In this document: piece by piece, positions 1-5,673 of the stretch
Position numbering within the stretch: the stretch's first letter is position 1
How the letters are laid out: every line of letters begins with the position of its first letter
Source: a virus
IMG/VR virus record: IMGVR_UViG_3300009181_003535
Location: 1-26,864 of that record
DNA: 26,864 nt
Strand: one strand, 5' to 3'
Notes under the pieces: model-generated
Databases searched by the model: none
What the model was told of the DNA's origin: nothing
The model's input: only the letters and a program-made list of their open reading frames with translations
Made by a program: the position numbers and the translations under genes

Positions 1-122
1 ATCACGCGCCGCGAAGCCTCAATCATACGGGGAACACCGTTTCGACCGCGTACGAGGCTCTTGCTGCCCTGCGCGGCGGGTGCGCCGTACGCAATGAAGG
101 AATGCGCGTTTGGGCCGCTCAT
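1..122 (-). CDS. RusA-like Holliday junction resolvase, partial
   Basis: The gene starts at ATG 122-120 and runs leftward out of the window, so only the N-terminal 40 codons are visible. The start overlaps the queE stop by one base (TAATG), so translation is probably coupled. The protein opens with MSGPNAHSFIAYGAPAAQGS, then K-S-L-V-R-G-R. A beta strand followed by G-x-P-x-x-Q-G-S-K is the usual N-terminus of phage RusA-family crossover junction endonucleases, which cut branched DNA during replication and packaging. The catalytic aspartates of that family lie further downstream and cannot be checked here. The family call rests on this short motif and on the location at the end of a DNA-metabolism operon. 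Confidence 0.6.
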   Translation of the reverse strand, partial: MSGPNAHSFIAYGAPAAQGSKSLVRGRNGVPRMIEASRRV

Positions 123-760
123 TAGCGAACTTTCCACGCCTTATGCATTTGTACGCTCAATCGCCATTCAGGGTTTTCTTTGATCAATTGCAGACACCAC
201 TCAAGCGTGCGACGATCAATGCCAAGCCCATCGAATGCGGGGCTGATCAATTGATGCTGCGCAATGCATTGTGGTTTCGGAATGGCTTGCCCATGCCCTC
301 GCACATATTTGACTTCATCCGCCGAGCGTTGGCGCACGCAATGCTCTGCGACCTTCGGACTGACTGTGATCCAATCAAGCCCAAGGCCATCGACGCATAG
401 CGAGCCGTTTGTTTCGATGGCACACAGGAAGCCTGTGGCGTGCATTGCATCGACGAGTGCTGCGTCAAGTTGCAACGCTGGTTCGCCGCCAGTAAACACA
501 ATCCATGCCTTGTTGCTGCTCCACCATTCAGCAGTCACAGGAACGAGCAAGCGTGCCTCTGCCACAATCTCTTCAAGCGTCATGCGCCGACCTGAAGCGA
601 ACTCTGTGTCGCAATCAAATCCGCCGATAGATTTCGCGCCAGTCTCTTTCGAGCATTGCAGATTGCAGCCTGTGAAACGCACAAAGACAGACATTTGCCC
701 TGCCCTTATGCCTTCGCCTTGTGGGCTGTAAAAAATCTCGTTGATGAAATATTGATTCAC
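122..760 (-). CDS. queE: 7-carboxy-7-deazaguanine synthase (QueE), radical SAM
   Basis: QueE converts 6-carboxytetrahydropterin to 7-carboxy-7-deazaguanine (CDG) with a 4Fe-4S cluster and SAM. Visible landmarks in the 212-aa protein are the N-terminal FINEIFYSPQGEG substrate/SAM segment, cluster cysteines C32, C36 and C50, TGGEP at 90-94, ETNG at 116-119, SPK at 134-136 and the C-terminal QMHKAWKVR typical of the family. The cysteine spacing is CX3CX13C, with an insertion between the second and third cysteines relative to the usual CX3CX2C; the third is still followed by D-T. I chose the GTG start at 760 because it overlaps the queD stop as GTGA and has GGAGG seven bases upstream. A start further upstream at 781 would place that site inside the gene. 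Confidence 0.9.
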   Translation of the reverse strand: MNQYFINEIFYSPQGEGIRAGQMSVFVRFTGCNLQCSKETGAKSIGGFDCDTEFASGRRMTLEEIVAEARLLVPVTAEWWSSNKAWIVFTGGEPALQLDAALVDAMHATGFLCAIETNGSLCVDGLGLDWITVSPKVAEHCVRQRSADEVKYVRGHGQAIPKPQCIAQHQLISPAFDGLGIDRRTLEWCLQLIKENPEWRLSVQMHKAWKVR

Positions 761-1179
761 AGGCTTGCCTCCGCTGAACAATTCTCAGTTTCGCCAATGA
801 CAACGCGAGTAATGCAAACGCCTGTACCGTCCATGAGACTGGGCGCGATGACAGTCAACAGATATTGCGCCATGTTTTCAACGGTTGGATTCGACGGCAT
901 CAAGTACACCTTCTGTTGTGCCACACATGAAATTGCAGCGAGGGCTTCGGTGTCTTGGTCAAACAAGACAAAGCCATGATCCCATTCGGTTTCGAGCCAA
1001 CCGCCCATTCGCGCTTTTAACACGCTGAAATCAATGATGCGCCCGATGCCGTCAAGATCGGTTGCTTGTGCGGTGATCCACACGGTGTAGTTGTGGCCGT
1101 GCAGATTGCTGCATTTGTTCTCATGCCCAAGCACACGATGCCCCGCGCAGAAAGTCAAACGGCGCGTGCAGTTAATCAT
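757..1179 (-). CDS. queD: 6-carboxy-5,6,7,8-tetrahydropterin synthase (QueD)
   Basis: QueD turns dihydroneopterin triphosphate into 6-carboxytetrahydropterin, the substrate of QueE. The 140-aa product has the family layout: H14 in FCAGHR, C23 followed by LHGHNY (H27 and H29), giving the three zinc histidines and the catalytic cysteine, then IIDFSVLK at 48-55, WDHGF at 66-70, and PTVEN near 98-102. The ATG at 1179 overlaps the stop of the upstream dpdA-like gene as ATGA and has GGGAG five bases upstream, so it is preferred over an in-frame GTG at 1191. The gene sits between dpdA and queE, so three steps of one pathway are translated in series. Confidence 0.93.
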   Translation of the reverse strand: MINCTRRLTFCAGHRVLGHENKCSNLHGHNYTVWITAQATDLDGIGRIIDFSVLKARMGGWLETEWDHGFVLFDQDTEALAAISCVAQQKVYLMPSNPTVENMAQYLLTVIAPSLMDGTGVCITRVVIGETENCSAEASL

Positions 1180-1793
1180 TGTGTCTCCCACAAATTCTTT
1201 TCTTTGTTCGCTTGCATCGCTTGTTGGATTTCCCCCAACTTTTGATCAGAATAAATTGCTACGCCAGATCCGTCGCAGGTATCCGCTCCGATCTCTGCGA
1301 ACCGATCAAATCGTTTAAATGTGTTTACGCGCCCAACATGAACAAATTTGCCAAGCGTTTTCGCCGTTCGGACAATGTCTAGAGAAGATTTGCTGTCCTT
1401 CCACGGATCGCAGCCGCCAATGAAGATCGCTTCAATTTCCGACCAAGGAATCTCTAGATCCTCCATGCCGTCCTGCGCCACTAGAGCCAACGGCCAGTTG
1501 CGAACAATCGTATGCCGATGCCTGAAAATCTCCAAAGTCCTTCGACCATCGCCGACAACATCGGGAACCGCTACGAACAGGCATCGCGCTTTGTTTGGTT
1601 CTTCGCGAGCGAGCAACGCGGAGAAATTCTTGTGTCGGAATCCGCTAAACGCTCCATTGTCAATTGCAAAATCCCCCTCCTCTGCGTTCGTGAATCGCGT
1701 TAGGGGAGTCAACAATTGTCCGCGCACCAAATTGGGGTACTGGAGCATGAGTTCCGACACACGATTTCGATTCGCGTCAATAAGAAATTTCAC
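1176..1793 (-). CDS. dpdA: DpdA-like DNA transglycosylase (7-deazaguanine insertion)
   Basis: Phage DpdA proteins are short relatives of tRNA-guanine transglycosylase that exchange guanine in DNA for a 7-deazaguanine base. This 205-aa protein shows the pattern expected of the phage group: IDNGAFSG at 44-51 (D45 a possible active-site Asp), VPDVVGDG at 76-83, VAQDG at 106-110, FIGG at 124-127 (base-binding loop), HVGRVNT at 152-158 and ADTCDGSG at 170-177 (D171 and D174 candidates for the nucleophile). No zinc-binding Cys cluster of the tRNA enzymes is visible. The GTG at 1793 overlaps the upstream stop as GTGA and has AGAGG seven bases upstream; a TTG at 1829 is the less likely alternative. 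Next to queD and queE the DNA-modification role is strong, but the DpdA subtype and exact base cannot be told from sequence alone. Confidence 0.85.
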   Translation of the reverse strand: MKFLIDANRNRVSELMLQYPNLVRGQLLTPLTRFTNAEEGDFAIDNGAFSGFRHKNFSALLAREEPNKARCLFVAVPDVVGDGRRTLEIFRHRHTIVRNWPLALVAQDGMEDLEIPWSEIEAIFIGGCDPWKDSKSSLDIVRTAKTLGKFVHVGRVNTFKRFDRFAEIGADTCDGSGVAIYSDQKLGEIQQAMQANKEKNLWETQ

Positions 1794-2089
1794 GCGCCAA
1801 CCTCTGTCTTCTCCTCGAAACAGTCCCAACCGCGCTCAAGCGCAATCTCGTCGGCGGTGAGTGCGCACGGCCCTCCTATAAATTGTGCGGCGTGGTAGGT
1901 TTCCAAAGCCAGTCCCCTACACGCAAGTTGCCGCGCCTCGTCGCGCTCGCACCGCACTCTCACGATTTCAACGAGGCAGCGAGTGTCATGTTCGCAGCCG
2001 CCGCAACATCGTGTAGCGGGTAATGCTCCTAAGCATCGACATTGATCAATGCGTTGACGGAGGATCGTCACGATGTCAGGATTCGTCAT
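1790..2089 (-). CDS. Cys-rich hypothetical protein
   Basis: Not recognised. The 99-aa product has a dense cysteine block at about residues 17-38, reading CRCLG, then RCCGGCEHDTRCL, then RVRC, which could bind zinc or another metal. A second, looser set of cysteines lies near residues 48, 65 and 81. The ATG at 2089 has a very good site, GAGGAGG six bases upstream; a TTG at 2122 is in frame but unsupported. It overlaps the 40-aa gene upstream by 14 bases and the dpdA-like gene downstream by four (GTGA), so it is coexpressed with the modification enzymes. An accessory role in that pathway is possible but only by association. Confidence 0.75.
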   Translation of the reverse strand: MTNPDIVTILRQRIDQCRCLGALPATRCCGGCEHDTRCLVEIVRVRCERDEARQLACRGLALETYHAAQFIGGPCALTADEIALERGWDCFEEKTEVGA

Positions 2090-2198
2090 GCTCGTCCTCC
2101 TCAATGGTAACGATGGGTGCAAGCACTCTGTACAGCGCGTACAGACACGCGCCGAGCGTACACGCCGAAGCGATTGCGCTGATGATGTCGATGGTCAT
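2076..2198 (-). CDS. 40-aa predicted membrane microprotein
   Basis: This short reading frame encodes MTIDIISAIASACTLGACLY followed by ALYRVLAPIV and an acidic tail T-I-E-E-D-E-H-D-E-S. One hydrophobic span, about residues 5-30, fits a single transmembrane helix with a charged C-terminus. The ATG at 2198 overlaps the stop of the 78-aa gene as ATGA and has GGAG seven bases upstream. Its end overlaps the start of the Cys-rich gene, so it fills an otherwise unexplained gap in the operon. The position among early genes argues against a classical holin, but no function is recognised. Confidence 0.65.
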   Translation of the reverse strand: MTIDIISAIASACTLGACLYALYRVLAPIVTIEEDEHDES

Positions 2199-2431
2199 TC
2201 TGCGTCTCCATCAAATTCGTTGTCGTTGTGGTGAGCATTGCGCCGCCTTGCAGAGTCTCGTTGAAGTCGCGTCTGAATCATCTCCGCGACTACGGCGGAT
2301 AGCAGACTTACGGGGACGATCATCTCGTGAGCCGCGCCGAACCGTCGAGGCTCCTGAGCGGCGGCGATGATGCCGCGCAACGATGCGCAGGGGTCTTCCC
2401 ACGGCGCGTTGTCTGTAGGTTTGCCAGTCAT
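2195..2431 (-). CDS. hypothetical protein, 78 aa
   Basis: Not recognised. The protein has a helical middle (CASLRGIIAAAQE, then MIVPVSLLSAVVAEMIQTRLQ) and a polar tail ending in DNEFDGDAE. The ATG at 2431 overlaps the upstream stop as ATGA and has GGAG six bases upstream. The in-frame TTG at 2443 would swallow that site. It sits between two tightly coupled genes, which supports it being real; there is no cysteine cluster or membrane span to hint at function. Confidence 0.65.
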   Translation of the reverse strand: MTGKPTDNAPWEDPCASLRGIIAAAQEPRRFGAAHEMIVPVSLLSAVVAEMIQTRLQRDSARRRNAHHNDNEFDGDAE

Positions 2432-2736
2432 TTCATTCTCCAAACTCGGATCATCCGAGCGTGCGTCGATACCCGAGCAGAGCGAACAACCTCACCAGTC
2501 CATTGCATTCCGCGAAACACGCTGCCCGCCGCGTTACCGAGGCAGGAGTAGGTAAGACCGTCAACCTCCATTGCGCGTGCGACATCGTCGGCCGTTGCCG
2601 TTCCCGATGCGACCGCGATTTTCTTGGCGTAACTCTGCGCGATGCGCAGGAGCAGTTTGTTTTTCTCCGCCTCGGCGGCGCGGGTCATACCCTCGTCGCG
2701 AGCGCGTTCGGCGGCGGCGGAATCAAACAGGTTCAC
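2428..2736 (-). CDS. conserved phage protein, possible winged-helix type
   Basis: The 102-aa product begins MNLFDSAAAERARDEGMTRA and has a helical core with a T-A-D-D-V-A-R-A-M turn near residues 47-55. It ends in a strand-rich part (GNAAGSVFRGMQW, then RVSTHARMIRVWRMK). Small phage and prophage proteins of this layout, with N/G-A-x-G-x-x-F-R near the middle and R-I-R-V-W at the end, are common in early regions and look like winged-helix DNA-binding folds. The match is from memory, so the fold is an inference. GTG at 2736 overlaps the upstream stop as GTGA; the AAGG upstream is nine bases away. Confidence 0.65.
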   Translation of the reverse strand: MNLFDSAAAERARDEGMTRAAEAEKNKLLLRIAQSYAKKIAVASGTATADDVARAMEVDGLTYSCLGNAAGSVFRGMQWTGEVVRSARVSTHARMIRVWRMK

Positions 2737-3224
2737 GCCGCACCGCCTTTCACAATTTCAAGTCGCGCATTGATGCGCTTGACCTCACACGCAACCTCAG
2801 CAAGGCGCGCAGCCCGTTCCGCACACGCTTGAGCATCGCGGCGCAACGCTGAAGCGTCTGGGTTGCCGCATTCTTCAGCGTCGTTTGCGCGCTGTTCAGC
2901 GCACTCCGCAGCGTCGTCTGCCGCAAGCGCGGCCTCGTCCGCCACAAGCGCGGCCGCGACTAGATTGGCGGGTGCAAGAACCGCACGCATCGTCCACAAA
3001 TTGCGAAGGTGATCGGAGTTGTAATCCATCTCAATTGACACGAGATACAAACCGTGCGCGGAGGCGGCATTCGCAAGCATCGTTGTGGCTTCATTTCTAG
3101 CGCGATCACAACTAGTGCGACCGCTGCCGCCGAGCGTCACGAGTTTTCCGTTGACGCGCAACCGCAGGTTTTCGCTGTTGCGGGTGCGGACATAAGCGAC
3201 GGACATGGTGATTGGCTTTGACAT
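2733..3224 (-). CDS. hypothetical protein with Ala/Glu-rich coiled C-terminus
   Basis: First gene of the leftward modification operon, 163 aa, not recognised. The N-terminal half (residues 1-80) looks beta-rich (MSVAYVRTRN, LRLRVNGKLVTLGG). Residues 87-155 are almost all Ala, Glu, Asp, Arg and Cys in a helical pattern, likely a coiled coil. The ATG at 3224 has GGAG seven bases upstream within a leader that is repeated in front of the 186-aa gene. Longer in-frame starts would translate this leader (a D-x-N-P-N-W-S-R stretch that also appears in the other leader), so they are rejected as artefacts of the repeat. Confidence 0.65.
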   Translation of the reverse strand: MSKPITMSVAYVRTRNSENLRLRVNGKLVTLGGSGRTSCDRARNEATTMLANAASAHGLYLVSIEMDYNSDHLRNLWTMRAVLAPANLVAAALVADEAALAADDAAECAEQRANDAEECGNPDASALRRDAQACAERAARLAEVACEVKRINARLEIVKGGAA

Positions 3225-3306
3225 TGTTCTGCTCCAGTTGGGGTTTCCGTCTCGATCAACATGATCTCGACTCAAGTAAGTTACTCCCGATTCTCGCAGG
3301 GTGCAA
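3225..3306 (-). promoter_or_regulatory. leftward promoter/leader block, copy 1
   Basis: This 82-bp stretch is nearly the same as 3917-3999, and both lie directly before a start codon. Reading leftward it has a 25-bp core (3306-3282) TTGCACCCTGC-GAG-AATCGGG-AGTA, the inverted repeat GATCA-TGT-TGATC in its middle, and GGAG before the ATG. TGCGAGAAT can be read as a weak extended -10. Alternatively TTGCAC, 17 bases, TAACTT makes a -35/-10 pair. The dyad is a candidate operator. Confidence 0.6.
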
Positions 3307-3314
3307 CCCGTCTA

Positions 3315-3348
3315 GGGGAGAATCTTGGAATTTCCCAAGATTCTCCCC
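3315..3348. terminator. perfect 14-bp hairpin, terminator-like without T-tract
   Basis: GGGGAGAATCTTGG pairs exactly with CCAAGATTCTCCCC across a 6-base loop. It lies just past the stop of the leftward 186-aa gene and just before promoter copy 1. Neither strand has a run of T after it, so it may be a stability, processing or rho-assisted element rather than a standard intrinsic terminator. Its GAGAATC arm also resembles part of the neighbouring promoter core. Confidence 0.5.
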
Positions 3349-3355
3349 GACGAGG

Positions 3356-3916
3356 TCAGGCGCAGAACCGAGCCTTGAAGACGGCTTCGGGGGTGAACTT
3401 GGTTCCGACATAGATGCGGGCGGGAAACTGTGCGAACCAAGTTCCGCGAGTCGAAGTCTTCCAGACGATTTGCTGAAGGATCTGAATGTTTTCAGCGACT
3501 CCCGCCTTGGTCACGGTCATCGAATACTGCGCGCCGCCGACATGATGCAGGACACAGGTTTCGACCGCGCCCAACTTGCCGACCAACTTGCGATGCCAAG
3601 CAAGGCAGATTGCTTCCGCTTCGATCTGCGCAGCGGCCGAAGCCTTCTCCATGCTAATTTCGTTGCTGTAAACGATGCTGTAAAGTCCGTTGGTGCGATC
3701 ATTGCTTTTCTGAGACATCGCAAACTTCGACAATTCGCTGTACGCGCCGCAGTAACGGTTGGTGCGGGTGAATCCCCAACCACCCTCAACCGCGTAATGC
3801 GCAGCGAGCGCGTTGTAATCCTTCACGATGCGGGCGACGATGAATTCCTTGATCGTGTCAAGACGGGCAAGGAGGGCGGTTGCGATTGCGTCGGATGGGA
3901 GAGTGTTGCTGTTCAT
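3356..3916 (-). CDS. hypothetical protein, 186 aa
   Basis: Not recognised. It is the only gene of the first leftward unit. The product starts MNSNTLPSDAIATALLARL and appears to be a mixed alpha/beta soluble protein, with a long helix around residues 88-110 (ISMEKASAAAQIEAEAICLAWH) and a strand-rich C-terminus (QYSMTVTKAG, FPARIYVGTKF). No membrane span is seen and the few cysteines are scattered. ATG 3916 has GGAG seven bases upstream in the shared leader; the longer start would translate the leader. Its own strong leader and first place after the divergent region suggest an early, abundantly made product. Confidence 0.6.
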   Translation of the reverse strand: MNSNTLPSDAIATALLARLDTIKEFIVARIVKDYNALAAHYAVEGGWGFTRTNRYCGAYSELSKFAMSQKSNDRTNGLYSIVYSNEISMEKASAAAQIEAEAICLAWHRKLVGKLGAVETCVLHHVGGAQYSMTVTKAGVAENIQILQQIVWKTSTRGTWFAQFPARIYVGTKFTPEAVFKARFCA

Positions 3917-3999
3917 TTGTCTGCTCCAGTTCGGGGTTCCTGTCTCGATCAACATGATCTCGACAGAGATACATTACCCCCGATTGTCGCAGGGTGCAA
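3917..3999 (-). promoter_or_regulatory. leftward promoter/leader block, copy 2
   Basis: Counterpart of the block at 3225-3306, with the same order of parts: 25-bp core from 3999 to 3975 (TTGCACCCTGC-GAC-AATCGGG-GGTA), the GATCA-TGT-TGATC dyad, and GGAG before ATG 3916. TGCGACAAT is an extended -10 candidate. Just upstream in the leftward sense lies a T-rich tract (complement of 4011-4026) that could act as an UP element. Confidence 0.6.
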
Positions 4000-4566
4000 G
4001 TCGATTGCACAACAAATAAAAAAAATCTACCGCCAACGGTCCCCGTGTAGAGTCGTGAGCGGTAGAGTATGGCGCGGTCGGTGCGAGTGAAAACAAACCG
4101 ACCGCGATAAACCTAGCGTGAGCAGCATACCACGCACTCGGGGAAAATCACGCCGTACGACGAGCAACCGCTGCACCACCGCGATGGGTCCGCAATCGCT
4201 GTAGATGGGTACAGGAACAGTCCTGTTTAGCGGGGGGGTCTAACCCTACCTCCTCCCGTGCGATCCTCCAGAGGCCGCACGCGCTCTTGCGCAGCAGCAG
4301 CGGTCAGCCCGACGAAATGGTTCAAGTTGCGCCGTGGGAAACCTCGTTTTGGCTCCGTGTGGCTCAATTCGCTCCTCCCTATGACCTCATCCGCATGGGG
4401 TCATAGTGTTCCTGATTCTCACCATGTAACTGCTTCACAGCGGCTTTAGCCGCCGCCAATGAACCCTCTGGTCGAATTCAATAGTCGTTATCCCTCAATC
4501 CCGCGCCACTCCCCAAAATGGCGAGCGGGATTTGAGGAAGAAAACCATGAGATTCAGACGCAAGCC
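4000..4566. other. divergent intergenic region rich in inverted repeats
   Basis: About 560 bases between the leftward and rightward arms hold no gene I can support. Inverted repeats seen are: CGCGGTCGGT/ACCGACCGCG (10 bp, 4073-4106), ACAGGA-ACAG-TCCTGT (4211-4226), CGTGCG/CGCACG with an inner CCT/AGG (4257-4281), CTATGACC/GGTCATAG (4379-4406), GCGGC-TTTA-GCCGC (4440-4453), and a long imperfect stem CCTCAATCCCGC/GCGGGATTTGAGG with inner GCCA/TGGC (4493-4537). A run of seven G lies at 4232-4238. The layout suits a replication origin, a packaging site or operators, but the sequence does not tell which. Confidence 0.5.
4018..4065 (-). terminator. possible leftward intrinsic terminator
   Basis: Read leftward, CTACCGC (4065-4059) pairs with GCGGTAG (4033-4027) over a 25-base loop. 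One A follows, then eight T at 4025-4018. A smaller nested stem, ACCG-TTGG-CGGT, lies just before the same T run. This is the terminator pattern, but no leftward gene is seen before it, so it would end an RNA made within 4066-4530, or insulate the early promoter. The long loop lowers confidence. Confidence 0.4.
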
Positions 4567-4591
4567 TTGCACCCTGCTACAATCGGGAGTA
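4567..4591 (+). promoter_or_regulatory. rightward promoter, third copy of the shared 25-bp core
   Basis: TTGCACCCTGC-TAC-AATCGGG-AGTA matches the cores at 3306-3282 and 3999-3975 on the other strand. Here TGCTACAAT is a near-perfect extended -10, which would put the RNA start near 4590, about 20 bases before the ATG at 4610. Using the later TAGACT (4590-4595) as -10 would leave almost no leader, so the TACAAT reading is favoured. Confidence 0.6.
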
Positions 4592-4609
4592 GACTCGCGT
4601 AGGAACCAA

Positions 4610-4876
4610 ATGGAAAAAATCTACACGATCAAAACCACTTTAGACTGGAAAACCGCAATGAAAAAGCGGCTTGCCGATCACGGCGTTTCGCATTATTCGT
4701 TTGCAAGACGAGCCGTCGCGGATAACCTATGCACGCTGCACACGGCCGAGTGTCTGCTCGCAGCCGAAGGAACCGTGACTGGCGACCGCTCGCCGTCGTT
4801 CGGAGCAGCCATATCTCTCGCTGCGCTCGCAGGTTATGACCTTGTCCTCGTTCCGAAAAGGGAGCCAAAAAATTGA
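4610..4876 (+). CDS. small HTH-like phage protein, 88 aa
   Basis: First gene of the rightward arm. The sequence contains WKTAMKKRLADHGVSHYSFA, then RRAVADNLCTLHTAECLLAA, and SPSFGAAISLAALAGYDLVL. The helical pattern and the closing A-x-x-A-G-Y-D-L-V-L-V-P resemble the compact helix-turn-helix fold of Cro/CI-type regulators, so it may bind an operator nearby; this is inferred from pattern, not from a named match. ATG 4610 is chosen because AGGA lies five bases upstream and the shared promoter core lies just before it. An ATG at 4547 would lie upstream of the promoter. The stop overlaps the next start as TTGA. Confidence 0.6.
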   Translation: MEKIYTIKTTLDWKTAMKKRLADHGVSHYSFARRAVADNLCTLHTAECLLAAEGTVTGDRSPSFGAAISLAALAGYDLVLVPKREPKN

Positions 4877-5253
4877 AGACCAAGCACGAATCGTGGATTG
4901 CGGAAAACTGCTCCGAATCAATCATGTGGTCAGGTCTTGAGCGAGCGATCATTGGAACGGTTTCCCGCAGCGGGGAACACGCGCCCATCGTGGTCTACGA
5001 CCGCTCGCTGATGCTCAACGAACTGTCGAAAAATATGCCGTTTGACGAGGCGATTGAATGGCTGTCCTACAACATCGAAGGCGCGTACCTTGGGCCGCTC
5101 ACCCCGTTTATTTTTGAGTCTGCGCCGCGTGTTAAGCGCAAGCCTCGGGGAGGGGTCGCGAGTCTGCGCACCGCGCTTGAAAAAATCGCAGAGAACAACG
5201 ATGAGCCGTATGCGCGAGATTTTGCGCTCGATGTGTTGAGGCTCACGCGATGA
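4873..5253 (+). CDS. conserved phage hypothetical protein
   Basis: A 126-aa protein with the pattern of a common small phage family of unknown role: an N-terminal helix ending in G-L-E-R-A-I-I-G-T-V, a strand APIVVYDRSLML, then MPFDEAIEWLSYNIEGAYLG and P-L-T-P-F-I-F. The D-E-A-I-E...N-x-x-G-A-Y-x-G-x-x-T-P signature is what I recognise; no biochemical function is known to me. The TTG start at 4873 overlaps the previous stop and has GGGAG eight bases upstream. The C-terminal 40 residues are basic, then helical. Confidence 0.65.
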   Translation: MKTKHESWIAENCSESIMWSGLERAIIGTVSRSGEHAPIVVYDRSLMLNELSKNMPFDEAIEWLSYNIEGAYLGPLTPFIFESAPRVKRKPRGGVASLRTALEKIAENNDEPYARDFALDVLRLTR

Positions 5254-5268
5254 GGTTACAATAACCCC

Positions 5269-5673
5269 GTGAAACACAAACCCGAACCATCCGATGGGGG
5301 GGACAGGGGGGATGCCGTCCGCAAAACCCGTTGGCAACGGCGCGAGCATCTGCGGACGCTTGAAGCAATTGTCTACGACGGGTGGGATGTTCCGACCGAA
5401 GCGTTCACCGCGCTGCCTTCCGACCTGATGGAAATCGCCCGCGACCCGATGCAATCGACCCGCGACCGAATCCGCGCCGCCGAGGCCCTGTCGCATCTGG
5501 TGACCTCGCGCATCGACTCCGCCGTGCAACTCGACCGCATTATGCGTTTGGACGAGGGAACCGCTACCGACCGCGTCGAATTGCTGTCAAGCCTGACCGA
5601 TGCTCAGATGTCCGCAATCTCCCTTGCCGTCGCCGCGCCTGTCCTAGCCCCGCGAAAGCGGAAGCCAACATGA
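5269..5673 (+). CDS. probable terminase small subunit
   Basis: The 134-aa product lies directly before the large terminase and overlaps it as ATGA, the usual place for TerS, which recognises phage DNA for packaging. It has a basic N-terminal stretch (VRKTRWQRREHLRTLEAIVY) and a helical middle with ARDPMQSTRDRIRAAEAL, which matches the start of many small terminase-like or DUF-type packaging proteins, followed by a helix LDRIMRLDE and a basic C-terminus APRKRKPT. The start is GTG at 5269; GGTTA-CAA-TAACC, a small inverted repeat, lies just before it and could be an operator or hide the start. The call rests mainly on position and helix content. Confidence 0.55.
   Translation: MKHKPEPSDGGDRGDAVRKTRWQRREHLRTLEAIVYDGWDVPTEAFTALPSDLMEIARDPMQSTRDRIRAAEALSHLVTSRIDSAVQLDRIMRLDEGTATDRVELLSSLTDAQMSAISLAVAAPVLAPRKRKPT

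Noticed and set aside
3212-4090. 292-codon open frame on the plus strand
   Set aside because: It lies opposite the leftward 186-aa gene and its promoter block, has no recognisable domain or SD, and its length follows from codon bias of the other strand.
4258-4449. 63-codon plus-strand frame in the divergent region
   Set aside because: No SD, GTG start inside a hairpin, no family resemblance, and it lies upstream of the promoter for the rightward arm.
4200-4460. Possible tRNA or cloverleaf RNA in the divergent region
   Set aside because: Several hairpins and a GCCA-like end are present, but no T-loop GTTCRA, anticodon arm and acceptor stem line up at the right distances.
5251-5268. GGTTA-CAA-TAACC before the small terminase as a terminator
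   Set aside because: The loop is only three bases, the stem five, and no T-tract follows; it is better read as a minor feature near the start codon.
5382-5669. 96-codon in-frame extension upstream of the large terminase
   Set aside because: It overlaps the probable small terminase in another frame and carries no packaging motif; ATG 5670 with an ATGA overlap is a better start.
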